The notes: a model not told the origin generated them from the sequence alone. DNA of 64,000 bases from Solidesulfovibrio sp. (GCF_038562415.1 NZ_JBCFBA010000001.1:434001-498000), one strand, 5' to 3'; numbered from the stretch's first letter, positions 8,954 to 17,804 are shown. Numbers and translations are program-made.

Positions 8954-9870
8954 GACAAGGCCTTGCGCATGAGGCTGATGAAGACCTCTTCCAGGTTGGA
9001 GGGGATGCGCCGAAAGGTCAGCGGCTCGCGCCGATACGGGGCCAGGCTCGCTTCCAGGGCGGCGGCGTCGCGGCCGCTGACGTGGAGCGTCACGCCGAAG
9101 GCCACCACCTGCTCCACGCCGGGCAGCCCGCGCAGCCTGTCGATAAGCGCGTACAGGTTCGGCCCGGTCACCTCGTAGGTGACCAGCCCCTCGGCGGCCA
9201 CGATTGCGGCCACCGTGCCCGTGGCCAGCAAATGGCCGTAGGCGATGTAGGCCAGGCGGTGGCAGCGCTCGGCCTCGTCCATGTAATGGGTGGAGATGAG
9301 CGCGGTGATGCCCTCGCCGGCGAGCTTGTGCACCTCGTCCCAGAAATCGCGCCGGGCCATGGGGTCGACCCCGGCCGTGGGCTCGTCGAGGAGCAACAGC
9401 CTGGGCTCGTGGATCATGCAGGCGGCCAGGGCCAGGCGCTGCTTCCAGCCGCCGGAGAGCGTGCCGGCCAGCTGGTCGCGAAAGCGGCGCAAGTTCATGC
9501 GCTCGATGGTGCGGCCGATGGCCGCCGCCCGGTCGGCCACGCCGTACATGCGGCTGATGAAATCGAGGTTTTCCCGCACGGTCATGTCTTCGTAGAGCGA
9601 GAACTTCTGGGACATGTAGCCCACGTGGGGTTTTATGAGCTCCGCCTGGGAGCGCACGTCGAAGCCCAGGCACGTGCCGCTCCCGGCGTCCGGGCGCAGC
9701 AACCCGCACAACATGCGGATGAAGGTCGTCTTGCCCGAGCCGTTGGGCCCGAGAAAGCCGTAGATCTCGCCGCGCCCGACCCGCATGTCGAGGTGGTCCA
9801 CCACGGTTTTCTTGCCGAAGACCTTGGTGAGGCCGGTGACGTCGATGACCGGCGCGCCGTCGGCCGTCAT
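8950..9870 (-). CDS. ABC transporter ATP-binding protein (drug-efflux, YbhF-like)
   Basis: The 306-residue ATPase has Walker A GPNGSGKT (about residue 42), signature LSGGWKQRL (about 139), Walker B LLLLDEPTAGVDP and H-loop ISTHYMDEAERC. The C-terminal third (YEVTGPNLYALIDRLRGLPGVEQV) is the accessory domain of the CcmA/DrrA family. It is a single ATPase domain, whereas E. coli YbhF has two. It overlaps its neighbours by ATGA on both sides, so fusion protein, ATPase and permease are made from one message. Confidence 0.95.
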   Translation of the reverse strand: MTADGAPVIDVTGLTKVFGKKTVVDHLDMRVGRGEIYGFLGPNGSGKTTFIRMLCGLLRPDAGSGTCLGFDVRSQAELIKPHVGYMSQKFSLYEDMTVRENLDFISRMYGVADRAAAIGRTIERMNLRRFRDQLAGTLSGGWKQRLALAACMIHEPRLLLLDEPTAGVDPMARRDFWDEVHKLAGEGITALISTHYMDEAERCHRLAYIAYGHLLATGTVAAIVAAEGLVTYEVTGPNLYALIDRLRGLPGVEQVVAFGVTLHVSGRDAAALEASLAPYRREPLTFRRIPSNLEEVFISLMRKALS

Positions 9871-10880
9871 GCCCCGCCTCCGGCCGGTTTCGGGGCCGTG
9901 GCCGGCTCCAGGGACACGTCCACCGGCTGGCCGGGATGCAGGCGCGCCGCCGTTTCCGGGGCAAAGCGCCCCTCCACCATGATGACCAGTTTTTCCCGGA
10001 AGCCCTGGCTGTAGATGACCGGCGGCGTGTATTCCACCGTGGGCGCGATGTAGGTGATGTGCGCCACGACCGGCTGCGCGCCGTCGGCGGCGACGCGGAT
10101 CTCCCGGCCCACGGCCAGGCCGGCGGCCACGGCCTCGGGCACGAAAAAGCGCACCTTGACGTTTTGCGGCGGCAAAAGCGTCACCACCGGTGCCCCGGCG
10201 GCCACCCATTCGCCCGGATAGTGCAGCACGTCGTAGACCAGGCCGGCCACCCCGGCCGGCTGGGACATCTGGCCCAGGTTCCAGCGGGCCTGCTCCAGGG
10301 CGGCCCGGGCCGCCTCCACGGCATCCTGGGCCGCGTGCACCTGATCGACGCGGCTGGGCAGCTTGCCCGTGGCCAGCTTGGCTTCCAGGGATTTCACCTG
10401 CTGCTTGTCCCGGGCGTGGGTGGTGCGGGAGGTGTCGAGCTCTTCCTTGGCGATGACGGACTGGCCGTACAGTTTGACGCGGCGGTCGTATTCCAGGCTG
10501 GACAGGGCGTGCTCGGCCTCGGCCCGGCGCAGGTCGGCCAGCAATTGGTCGATCTCCTCGGGGCGCAGGCCCTTTTGCCTGTCGCGAAGCGTGTCCTCGG
10601 CCTGGCGCAGGTCGGCCTCGGCCAGGGCCACGCCCTGGGCCTCGTAGGCGTGCTCCAGGACGTACAGCGTCTGCCCGGCCGAAACCAGGTCGCCGCGCGC
10701 CACCGGCAACACGTCGAGCCGCCCGGCGATCTTGCCGGCCACGTAGACGAATTCCCCTTCGATATAGCCCTGAAACACCGGCGGCCCCTTGGGCTGGCAG
10801 CCGGCCAGCAGGGCCAACGCAGCCAGCAGGGCCAGGCAGGCGCCCGCCGGGCCGGCCATCTCCCGCCTACGCCCCTGCAT
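9867..10880 (-). CDS. HlyD-family membrane-fusion lipoprotein (YbhG-like)
   Basis: The 337-residue protein has a lipobox LLAGC (about residue 28). A biotinyl-lipoyl half motif (GYIEGEFVYVAGKIAGRLD), a coiled-coil hairpin rich in Glu/Ala/Arg (about 90-190) and a beta-barrel domain follow. It links the inner-membrane ABC pump to an outer-membrane channel, which must be encoded elsewhere. The ATG at 10880 is chosen for its AGGAGG site 6 bases upstream; an internal ATG at 10859 lacks one. The gene begins 14 bases inside the end of the TetR gene. Confidence 0.92.
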   Translation of the reverse strand: MQGRRREMAGPAGACLALLAALALLAGCQPKGPPVFQGYIEGEFVYVAGKIAGRLDVLPVARGDLVSAGQTLYVLEHAYEAQGVALAEADLRQAEDTLRDRQKGLRPEEIDQLLADLRRAEAEHALSSLEYDRRVKLYGQSVIAKEELDTSRTTHARDKQQVKSLEAKLATGKLPSRVDQVHAAQDAVEAARAALEQARWNLGQMSQPAGVAGLVYDVLHYPGEWVAAGAPVVTLLPPQNVKVRFFVPEAVAAGLAVGREIRVAADGAQPVVAHITYIAPTVEYTPPVIYSQGFREKLVIMVEGRFAPETAARLHPGQPVDVSLEPATAPKPAGGGA

Positions 10881-11535
10881 GGGGAACCTCCTCGGGCCTG
10901 GCTCCCTCGCCCCCGGCGGCCAGTCCCCGGGCCAGGACTCCGCCCACGAAAGTGGCCGCCTCGGCCAGCGGCAGGTCGAGCCGCAACCCGATATCCTGGG
11001 CCGCGGCGGCAAACCGGGCCCGCAACGGTTCGGACAGGCTGTAGACGACCATGGTCCCGACCAGGGTCAGGTGGACCAGCACCGGCTCGGCGGCCATAAG
11101 CGTCCCGTCCTGGCGCCCGCGCTCCAGGATGCTTCGCGTGACGCCGAAGATGCGCCGGAACTCGACCATGGCCGCCGCCGGCATGCTGGCCCCGCCCGAG
11201 GCCATCTCCAGGGCCATGATGCGCGGCAGCATGGGCAGCCGGGCAAAAAGCTCGGCCAGGGCGCCGGCCAGGGCGGCGAACGGCCCGCCCGCGCCGACGG
11301 GGCTTGCCGCCGCCCGCTCCAGCGTCCCGGCCACCTGGCCGAACAGGTGGAGCAGCACGGCCTCGTAGAGCGTTTCCTTGTTGCCCACGTGGTAGTACAG
11401 CCCGGCCTTGTTGACGCCGGCCCGCTTGGCGATGGCCTCGACGGTGGCCCCGGAAAAGCCGACCCGGCCGAATTCCAGGGCCGCCGCTTCGAGGATGCGC
11501 TCCCGGGCGCTTGTGGAGACATCGGTTTCAACCAT
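10867..11535 (-). CDS. TetR-family repressor of the efflux operon (CecR/YbiH-like position)
   Basis: The 222-residue protein has the TetR N-terminal domain ARERILEAAALEFGRVGFSGATVEAIAKRAGVNKAGLYYHVGNKETLYEAV (residues about 11-58) and a C-terminal ligand domain of the CecR kind. It is the first gene of the TetR-HlyD-ATPase-permease operon, the same order as E. coli cecR(ybiH)-ybhG-ybhF-ybhS. An inverted-repeat operator lies just upstream, which suggests self-repression. A TTG at 11544, three codons further upstream, is an alternative start. Confidence 0.9.
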   Translation of the reverse strand: MVETDVSTSARERILEAAALEFGRVGFSGATVEAIAKRAGVNKAGLYYHVGNKETLYEAVLLHLFGQVAGTLERAAASPVGAGGPFAALAGALAELFARLPMLPRIMALEMASGGASMPAAAMVEFRRIFGVTRSILERGRQDGTLMAAEPVLVHLTLVGTMVVYSLSEPLRARFAAAAQDIGLRLDLPLAEAATFVGGVLARGLAAGGEGARPEEVPHAGA

Positions 11536-11550
11536 ACCGTCCAACCTTTT

Positions 11551-11576
11551 GGTTTAAACAAACGGTTAAACCGTTT
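11551..11576. promoter_or_regulatory. probable TetR operator between the efflux operon and mlaE
   Basis: Two overlapping dyads lie 15-41 bases before the tetR start: GGTTTAA-N8-TTAAACC (11551-11572) and the exact palindrome AAACGGTTAAACCGTTT (11560-11576). TetR proteins bind such dyads as dimers, usually over their own promoter. The site sits between divergent units (the tetR operon to the left, mlaE 113 bases to the right). Confidence 0.7.
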
Positions 11577-11688
11577 TTTCCATCCCGTCAAGGCCGAGAA
11601 GGGGCCGCAACGCTTCCCTTTCCGATGAAGAAGGTGTAACGCACAGCGCGGCCGGTTCGAAAGAAAGGCCGACAAGCACCAGCACACC

Positions 11689-12495
11689 ATGAACGATACC
11701 CTCGCCCTGCTCTTTTCCCCCGTGGCCCTGCTCGGCCGGACGGTGCTGTCCGTGGTGGCCGAACTGGGCGGGTTCTGCATCTTCCTGTTCCAGGGCCTCT
11801 ACCGCATCGTCGCGCCCCGGCCGTCGGCGGGCAAGATCGTGCAGCAGGTCTATTTCATCGGCGTCAAATCCATCTTCGTCATCGTGCTCATCGGCCTTTT
11901 CACGGGCATGGTGCTGGGGTTGCAGGGCTATTACACCCTGGTCAAATTCGGCTCCGAGGGGCTTCTCGGCGCGGCCGTGGCCCTGTCCATCATCCGGGAG
12001 TTGGGGCCGGTGCTGACGGCCATCATGATCACCGGCCGGGCCGGCTCGTCCATGGCGGCCGAGATCGGCATCATGCGCATTTCCGAGCAGATCGACGCCC
12101 TGTGGACCATGGGCATCAACCCCATGCGCTACCTCATCGCGCCCAAGCTCGCCGCCTCGCTCATCTGTTTTCCGCTGTTGACGGCCATTTTCGACGTGGT
12201 GGGCATCGGCGGCGGCTACCTCACGGGCGTGGTGCTTCTGGGCATCAACCCCGCCGTCTATTTCGACCGCATCGACGCGGCGGTGGAGCTTGGCGACGTG
12301 ACGAGCGGGTTCGTCAAATCCCTGGTCTTCGCCCTGCTGGTGGCGGCCATCTGCTGTTACGAGGGCTATTTCACCCATGCCCGGCGGGACGGCTTCGGGG
12401 CCAAGGGCGTGAGCCTGGCCACCACGGCGGCGGTGGTCGTCTCCTGCGTCACCATCCTGGTGGCGGACTACGTCCTGACCTCGTTTCTCCTGTGA
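11689..12495 (+). CDS. mlaE: MlaE-family permease of the phospholipid ABC transporter
   Basis: The 268-residue protein is the permease of the Mla (Ttg2B/YrbE) lipid-transport system. Visible family blocks are FTGMVLGLQGYYTLVKFGSEGLLGAAVALSIIRELGPVLTAIMITGRAGSSMAAEIG and ISEQIDALWTMGINPMRYLIAPKLAA. It has five or six helices. It works in the inner membrane with an MCE-domain protein (mlaD, next gene) and an ATPase (MlaF). No mlaF or mlaB lies beside it. RBS evidence is weak at the first ATG. Confidence 0.94.
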   Translation: MNDTLALLFSPVALLGRTVLSVVAELGGFCIFLFQGLYRIVAPRPSAGKIVQQVYFIGVKSIFVIVLIGLFTGMVLGLQGYYTLVKFGSEGLLGAAVALSIIRELGPVLTAIMITGRAGSSMAAEIGIMRISEQIDALWTMGINPMRYLIAPKLAASLICFPLLTAIFDVVGIGGGYLTGVVLLGINPAVYFDRIDAAVELGDVTSGFVKSLVFALLVAAICCYEGYFTHARRDGFGAKGVSLATTAAVVVSCVTILVADYVLTSFLL

Positions 12496-12552
12496 GACCG
12501 CCGCGAGCGTCGAGTTGCAACTTCGCCGGGATCACCGTAAAAGGCCATTTGC

Positions 12553-13002
12553 ATGAAAAAATACTCCATGGAAACCACGGTCGGGATCTTCGTCCTGGCG
12601 GGCCTTTTGTGCGTGGCCTACCTGACCGTCAAGCTCGGCAAGCTCGAGGTCCTGGGCGGCGACCGCTATCCGGTGACGGCGCGCTTCAAGGACGTCACGG
12701 GACTCAAAACCGGGGCCTACGTGGAGATGGCCGGGGTGCGCATCGGCCGGGTCTCGGGCATCACCCTCGACACCAAGGACAACATGGCCCTGGTGCGGCT
12801 GGACATCGACAAGGGCGTGCGCCTGACCGACGACGTCATCGCCTCCATCAAGACCAGCGGGCTTATCGGCGACAAGTTCGTCAAGGTGTCCCCGGGCGGT
12901 TCGGACGACGTCCTCGGCCCGGGGGGCGTGATCACGGAAACCGAGGCCTCGGTGGACCTCGGCGACCTCATCGGCAAATATGTTTTCGGGGGCGTCAAAT
13001 AG
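12553..13002 (+). CDS. mlaD: MlaD-like MCE-domain lipid-binding protein
   Basis: The 149-residue protein has one N-terminal membrane anchor (TVGIFVLAGLLCVAYLTV) and one MCE domain (about residues 38-117: YPVTARFKDVTGLKTGAYVEMAGVRIGRV.., ASIKTSGLIGDKFVKVSPGG). MlaD forms a hexameric periplasmic ring on the MlaE/F complex that carries phospholipids. The gene starts 57 bases after mlaE. The C-terminal Gly/Asp tail is short, as in MlaD. Confidence 0.94.
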   Translation: MKKYSMETTVGIFVLAGLLCVAYLTVKLGKLEVLGGDRYPVTARFKDVTGLKTGAYVEMAGVRIGRVSGITLDTKDNMALVRLDIDKGVRLTDDVIASIKTSGLIGDKFVKVSPGGSDDVLGPGGVITETEASVDLGDLIGKYVFGGVK

Positions 13003-13054
13003 GCCAAAGGCCCGCCTGCGCCCGGACCATTACAAGAAGTACTGGGAATTTCGT

Positions 13055-13645
13055 ATGAAACGTCTGCTGCGTCCCGTGCGCCTCGCCTTGGTGCTCACCG
13101 TCCTGACCGCCTCCGCGGCCCTGGCCGGGCCGCCCACCGAAAGCCTCAGCGCCTCCATCGACAAGATCATCGCCTTGCTGGCCGATCCGGCCTACAAGAA
13201 CCCGGACACGCGCCCGGCCATGCGCGCCAAGCTGATCGCGGCCATCGACGCCGTCTTCGACATGAAGGAACTCTCGCGCCGGGCGCTCGGGGCCGACTGG
13301 GGCAAGTTCACGCCCGAGCAGCAGGATCGTTTCGTGGCCGCCTTCGGACAATTGCTGCAAAATACGTATCTTGACAAAATCGAAAGCTACACCGATGAAA
13401 AGGTGCAGTACCTCAAGGAACAGGCACTGGGCGCGGACAAGGCCGAGGTGGACACCAAGGTCGTGGGCAAGGGCAAGGAGATTCCCATCGCCTACCGGCT
13501 GGCCAATCGCGGCGGCTGGAAAGTCTACGACGTGGTCATCGAGGGCGTGAGCCTCGTGCAGAATTACCGCAGCCAGTTCGGCCAGATCCTGACCAACGAG
13601 ACGCCGGACGCGCTGATCGCGAAAATCGCCGCGAAAAAGTCCTAG
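13055..13645 (+). CDS. mlaC: MlaC-like periplasmic phospholipid-binding protein
   Basis: The 196-residue precursor has a signal peptide (RPVRLALVLTVLTASAALAG). The MlaC/Ttg2D fold shows LSRRALGADWGKFTPEQQDRFVAAFGQLLQNTYLDKIESY and WKVYDVVIEGVSLVQNYRSQFGQIL. MlaC shuttles lipid across the periplasm between the MlaA outer-membrane complex and MlaD. The start at 13055 is taken because the signal peptide begins there; an upstream ATG at 12980 lies inside mlaD. Confidence 0.94.
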   Translation: MKRLLRPVRLALVLTVLTASAALAGPPTESLSASIDKIIALLADPAYKNPDTRPAMRAKLIAAIDAVFDMKELSRRALGADWGKFTPEQQDRFVAAFGQLLQNTYLDKIESYTDEKVQYLKEQALGADKAEVDTKVVGKGKEIPIAYRLANRGGWKVYDVVIEGVSLVQNYRSQFGQILTNETPDALIAKIAAKKS

Positions 13646-13717
13646 GTCGGGCGCGAAAACGGCCCGGGCCGCACGGAACAGACGGGAACGAACGGATCCA
13701 TCCGGGGAGCGAAAACC

Positions 13718-14533
13718 ATGTCCACCACCATGCCACGCAACTTCCTGCTCATCCTGCTCGCCGTGACCCTGCTGGCCACCTCCGGCTGCCATGCCAAGAG
13801 CCAGGCCAACAGGGACTTCGCCAAGGTGGCCGCCGATGCGTCGCCGGCCCAGGCTCCCGCCGCCGTCGCCGACGCGGACTATGCCGAAACGCTCCCCGCC
13901 CCCGTGGCCGATCCCTTCTACTACTGGAACAAGTTCTGGTTCGGCTTCAACCATATCTTCTACAGCGGCCTCATGCGCCCCTTCGCCAAGGGCTACGCCC
14001 TGGTCGTGCCGTCCATGGTCCGCACGGGCCTGCACAACGCCTACCAGAACTTCATCTTCCCCATCCGCTTCGTCAACGCCCTGCTCCAGCTCAATTTCAC
14101 CAAGGCCTCCAGGGAGTTCGGCCGGTTCATGCTCAATTCGACCCTGGGCATCGGCGGGCTCATGGACGTGGCCAAGGCCGACCCGAACCTCCAGCCCGGC
14201 AACGAGGACTTCGGCCAGACGCTGGGCTACTGGGGCGTGGGCGACGGCTTCTACATCGTCTGGCCTTTCCTTGGCCCCTCCTCGGCCCGCGACACCGTGG
14301 GCCTGGCCGGCGACGCCGTGGCCAACCCGCTCTTCTGGATTTTCGGCCCCTGGTCCATCCAGGGCGAGGACAACCCCTGGTACCTGTCCTACGTCGTCAA
14401 GGCCGGCGACGTGTTCAACAACCTGCCCGACACCCTGGAGACCTACGACAGCGTGACCAAGCCGGCGGTCGATCCCTACAGCGCCATCAAGGACGCCTAC
14501 ATCCAGTTCCGCCGCAACGCCGTCTCCGAGTAA
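13718..14533 (+). CDS. mlaA: MlaA (VacJ) outer-membrane lipoprotein
   Basis: The 271-residue protein has a lipobox (ATSGC, about residue 26). The MlaA blocks are ADPFYYWNKFWFGFNHIFY, FGRFMLNSTLGIGGLMDVA, DFGQTLGYWGVGDGFYIVWPF and LGPSSARDTVG. MlaA removes misplaced phospholipid from the outer leaflet of the outer membrane and passes it to MlaC. It is the fourth gene of the mlaE-D-C-A set, 72 bases after mlaC, with a GGGGAG ribosome site. Confidence 0.95.
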   Translation: MSTTMPRNFLLILLAVTLLATSGCHAKSQANRDFAKVAADASPAQAPAAVADADYAETLPAPVADPFYYWNKFWFGFNHIFYSGLMRPFAKGYALVVPSMVRTGLHNAYQNFIFPIRFVNALLQLNFTKASREFGRFMLNSTLGIGGLMDVAKADPNLQPGNEDFGQTLGYWGVGDGFYIVWPFLGPSSARDTVGLAGDAVANPLFWIFGPWSIQGEDNPWYLSYVVKAGDVFNNLPDTLETYDSVTKPAVDPYSAIKDAYIQFRRNAVSE

Positions 14534-14580
14534 CGACGCATCCAAGCCGCCGCCGCGCCCCGCGCGGCGGCGGCACGACC

Positions 14581-15441
14581 ATGCCCCGCGCGCCCTCCTC
14601 CCCGCCCGACGACCGCATCCTCGACGCCCGGCCCCTGCCCTTCCTGGGCCAAGGCGCCCTGGCCCTGTGGGCCAGCTTTCGCCGCCGCCGCTTTTCCCGC
14701 CACGCCCACGACGGCTACGCCCTGGGCGTCATCGAGGCCGGGGCGCTGGGCTTTCGCTACCGGGGAAGCCGGCTGGTGGCCCCGGCCGGCAGCATCAACC
14801 TCGTCCAGCCGGGTGTGCCCCACGACGGCGAGCCGGCCCTGGCCGAGGGTTGGCGCTACCGCATGCTCTACCTGCCCGCCTCGGCCCTGGCCATGGTCCT
14901 GCCCGAAGGGGCGCCCCTGCCGTATTTCCGCCCGGGCGTCATCGAGGATTCCGACCTGGCCTCGCGCCTGGCCCGGGTCCACCGGCTGTTGCTCTCCCGC
15001 CGGGCCGGGGAACTGGCCCGGCAGACGCACCTGCTGGCCCTGCTCGCCTGCTGGATCACCCGTCACGCCGACGCCTCGCCCCGGGCGACGCCCGTCGGTC
15101 CCGAGCCCCGGGCCGTACGCCTGGTCCTGGAGACGCTCGACGCACGCTTCACGGAAAACGTCCGCCTGGCCGAACTGGCCGCGGCCACGGGCCTGAGCCC
15201 CTGGCATCTGGCCCGGGTCGTCACCCGCCAAACGGGCCTGCCGCCCCATGCCCACCTGCTCGAAAGGCGCCTGCGGGCCGCCCGGGAGGCCCTGGCCGGC
15301 CGGGACAGGCTGGCCGACATCGCCGCCGCCTGCGGTTTCGCCGACCAGAGCCATCTGACCCGGGCCTTCGCCGCCCGTTTCGGCCTGACCCCGGCGGCCT
15401 ACCGCAAGATCATGCAAAACGGGAGCGGCGCGATCGCGTAG
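14581..15441 (+). CDS. AraC-family transcriptional regulator
   Basis: The 286-residue protein has an N-terminal cupin-like ligand domain (about 25-140, with RHAHDGYALGVIEAG and NLVQPGVPHDGEP). The C-terminal double helix-turn-helix of AraC type (about 180-278) shows VRLAELAAATGLSPWHLARVVTRQTGLPPHAHLLERRL and ADIAAACGFADQSHLTRAFAARFGLTPAAYRK. It directly precedes an EamA transporter gene on the same strand (31-base gap), so it probably controls export of a small metabolite. The effector cannot be told from sequence. Confidence 0.93.
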   Translation: MPRAPSSPPDDRILDARPLPFLGQGALALWASFRRRRFSRHAHDGYALGVIEAGALGFRYRGSRLVAPAGSINLVQPGVPHDGEPALAEGWRYRMLYLPASALAMVLPEGAPLPYFRPGVIEDSDLASRLARVHRLLLSRRAGELARQTHLLALLACWITRHADASPRATPVGPEPRAVRLVLETLDARFTENVRLAELAAATGLSPWHLARVVTRQTGLPPHAHLLERRLRAAREALAGRDRLADIAAACGFADQSHLTRAFAARFGLTPAAYRKIMQNGSGAIA

Positions 15442-15472
15442 CCTGCGGCGAAATGGTCTTGCCGGAGGCGTC

Positions 15473-16387
15473 ATGTCCCCTCGTCACAAAGCCGTGGCTT
15501 CACTCGTCGCGGCCATGGTCCTGGTCGGTTCCTCGGTGGCCGTGGGCCGCATCCTCGTGGCCAGCCTGCCCATCCACTTCGCCTCGCTGGTCCGTTTCCT
15601 CCTGGCCAGCCTGGTGCTCGCCCCTCTGGTCGCCCTTGGGCCGGGCGGCTTTCCCCGCCTGTCGCGGCGCACCCTGGCCATTCTCGGCGGCCAGGCCGTG
15701 TGCGGCTCGTTTCTGTTCACCGTGTGCCTGCTCGGCGGGCTGCGCCTGACCGGCGCGGCCGAGGCCGGGGTGGTGGCGGCGACGACGCCGGCCGCCGTGG
15801 CCCTGCTCGGCTGGGCGTTTTTCCGGGAGCGCCCCCGGCCCCGGGCCCTGGCCGGCATCCTGGCCGCCATGGCCGGCCTAACCTGCCTGCATGCCGGCGA
15901 GGCCACGGCCGGCGCCGGGCCGGCGCCCCTGGCCGGCAACGCCCTGGTCCTTTGCGCCGTGGGCTTCGAGGCCGTGTTCCTGCTGCTGCGCCGGGCCGTG
16001 ACCGAGCCGCTGTCCCCCCTGGCGGCGGCCATGTGGGTCTCGCTTTGGGGCGCGGCCCTGTTTCTCGTGCCGGGACTGTGGCAGGCGGCCAGCCTGCACC
16101 GGGCGGATGTGACGCCCGCCGCCGTGGCCGCCGTGGTCTACTACGGCCTGGGGGTCACGGCGGCGGCCTACATCCTGTGGTTTTACGGCGTGGTGCGGGT
16201 GGATGCGGCCACGGCCGGCGTGGCCACGGCGGTGATGCCCGTGGCGGCCCTGGCCTTCGCGGCGCTTTTGTGCGGGGAACGGATCGGCTGGCGCGAGCTG
16301 GCGGGCTGCGCCGGGGTGCTGGCCGGCATCCTGTGCCTGGCCGGCGGCAGGAAAGCCGCCGCGGCCGGTGGCGAGGCCAAGACGTGA
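15473..16387 (+). CDS. EamA/DMT-family transporter
   Basis: The 304-residue protein has ten hydrophobic segments in two EamA repeats. The first contains SSVAVGRILVASLPIHFASLVRFLLASLVLAP and the second GLGVTAAAYILWFYGVVRVDAATAGVATAVMPVAALAFAALLCGERIGWRELAGCAGVLAGI. Members export amino acids, purines or other metabolites across the inner membrane. It lies in a likely operon with the preceding AraC regulator. Confidence 0.93.
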   Translation: MSPRHKAVASLVAAMVLVGSSVAVGRILVASLPIHFASLVRFLLASLVLAPLVALGPGGFPRLSRRTLAILGGQAVCGSFLFTVCLLGGLRLTGAAEAGVVAATTPAAVALLGWAFFRERPRPRALAGILAAMAGLTCLHAGEATAGAGPAPLAGNALVLCAVGFEAVFLLLRRAVTEPLSPLAAAMWVSLWGAALFLVPGLWQAASLHRADVTPAAVAAVVYYGLGVTAAAYILWFYGVVRVDAATAGVATAVMPVAALAFAALLCGERIGWRELAGCAGVLAGILCLAGGRKAAAAGGEAKT

Positions 16388-16418
16388 CCACCGGCCGCAG
16401 CGGGATATCGACGGGGTA

Positions 16419-17345
16419 TCAGGAGCCGGTTTTTTTCGGCGGCGGCACGTACCCGTCGGGCAGGGGCGGAGCCGGCTCCACGATGGGCGGCGCGATGGGG
16501 GCCGAGGCCTTGGGCGCGGCGGCCGCCGCGGCAGCCGGCGCGGCCTTGGCCGGCGGCGCCGAACCGAGGGGGCGCTCCTCGGCCAGGCGCGGCTCGGCCA
16601 CGCCCCCGGCCAGCAGTTCGGCCTCGAGCTCGGCCCGGCTGCCTTCCTTGGCGGCATAGACCTTGTAAAAGGTCTTGTTGTTGAGCTTGCCCTGTTCGAT
16701 GCGGGCGGAAAAGCCCCGAGCCTCCAGGTTGGCCAGCAATTCCTTGGCCGATTCGGCATGGGCGAAGGCGCCCACCTGGAAGGTGAAAAAGGCGTGGTCG
16801 CCCGGCGCGCCCACGGCCTCGGCCGGCTTGGCGGCGGGGGGCGCCGCCTGGGGCGCGGGCGCGGCCGGAGCCTGGGCCGCCTGGGCCGGCGCGCCGCCGG
16901 GCTGCTCGAACAGGGAAGCGCCGGGCCTGTCCACCTCCGGGGCGCCCTGGGGCGCCGGGGTGAAGGGCTTGGGCACGAACTGCCGGCCCGAGGGCTGGGC
17001 CGCTCCGGGCGCGGCGGCCGACGGCGGCGAGGCGACCGGCGGTGGGCTCGCGACGGGTGGCGCAGAGGCCGGTGGCGGTGGCGGACTGGCGGCCGGTAGC
17101 GCATAGGCCGATGGCGGCGGACCGGCGGCCGGCGGCGCATAGGCCGGTGGCCCGGCGACCGGCGGCGGCGTGCCCGGCGCCGGGGGCGGGGGGGGCGGCG
17201 GCGTGGCCGGCTGGCGGGGCCAGCCGGTATCCGTGGGCGATTCCGGCGCCGGATGGCCCAGGATCTCCTTCTCGAACGTCTTGTCCGCGGCGCAGCCGGA
17301 CAGGCACAACACGGCCAGGACGGATGCGGTCAACACAAGCCGCAT
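16419..17345 (-). CDS. SPOR-domain lipoprotein
   Basis: The 308-residue protein has a lipobox (LCLSGCA, about residue 17), a long Pro/Ala-rich linker (about 40-180, with PPPPPPAPG and repeated SPPP/ASPP units) and a C-terminal SPOR domain (about 205-275: FFTFQVGAFAHAESAKELLANLEARGFSARIEQGKLNNKTFYKVYAA). SPOR domains bind denuded glycan at the division septum, so it may be a cell-division or peptidoglycan-remodelling factor anchored in the outer membrane. The ATG at 17345 has an AAGGAG site 5 bases upstream; the frame is open further upstream only by chance. Confidence 0.88.
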   Translation of the reverse strand: MRLVLTASVLAVLCLSGCAADKTFEKEILGHPAPESPTDTGWPRQPATPPPPPPPAPGTPPPVAGPPAYAPPAAGPPPSAYALPAASPPPPPASAPPVASPPPVASPPSAAAPGAAQPSGRQFVPKPFTPAPQGAPEVDRPGASLFEQPGGAPAQAAQAPAAPAPQAAPPAAKPAEAVGAPGDHAFFTFQVGAFAHAESAKELLANLEARGFSARIEQGKLNNKTFYKVYAAKEGSRAELEAELLAGGVAEPRLAEERPLGSAPPAKAAPAAAAAAAPKASAPIAPPIVEPAPPLPDGYVPPPKKTGS

Positions 17346-17380
17346 GGCGACTCCTTTGGTCAGGGATTGGAGGGAAAGGG

Positions 17381-17761
17381 TCAGGCGACGGCGATGCCCA
17401 CCAGCCGGCCGAGGAGATCCCGGGCGGCGTGGAAATCGCGCATGGCCCTGTCCATGGCGGCCCTGTCGCCGGTGGCGGCGGCCTGTTCCAGGGCTTCGGC
17501 CGCCCGGCGCAGTGCCTCGGCCCCGATGGTGGCGGCGGAGGTTTTGAGGGTATGGGCGTGCAGGGCCACGGCCTTGTCGTCGCCTGCCCGCCAAGCCGTG
17601 TCGAGCAGCGAGCGGCGATCCACGACCTCCCGCCAGATGTGTTCGAAAATCCTGGCGAAATCGGCCCGGCCCACGCCCATGCGCCGCCGTGCCGCCTCGG
17701 GGTCGAAGGCCTCGCGGACCGCTTCGGCCGTCTCCAGGCAACAGGGGTACATGCCCTTCAT
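17381..17761 (-). CDS. free-standing histidine phosphotransfer (HPt) protein
   Basis: The 126-residue all-helical protein has the HPt motif HAHTLKTSAATIGAEALRRAAEALEQAAATGD (about 67-98). The second His fits the phosphorylated His of HxLKxxxxxxG. HPt proteins pass phosphate between hybrid kinases and response regulators. It sits between the SPOR and L,D-transpeptidase genes; no response regulator is next to it, so the partners are elsewhere. A second ATG lies at 17752. Confidence 0.85.
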   Translation of the reverse strand: MKGMYPCCLETAEAVREAFDPEAARRRMGVGRADFARIFEHIWREVVDRRSLLDTAWRAGDDKAVALHAHTLKTSAATIGAEALRRAAEALEQAAATGDRAAMDRAMRDFHAARDLLGRLVGIAVA

Positions 17762-17804
17762 GCGCCCTCCCAGGCAGCCGCGGGCGCCGCGCGCCCCGGC
17801 CGGC

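Noticed and set aside
7808-9964. Single long minus-strand frame read as a fused ATPase-permease
   Set aside because: The upstream part is the ATPase gene read in the wrong frame; two separate genes overlap by ATGA.
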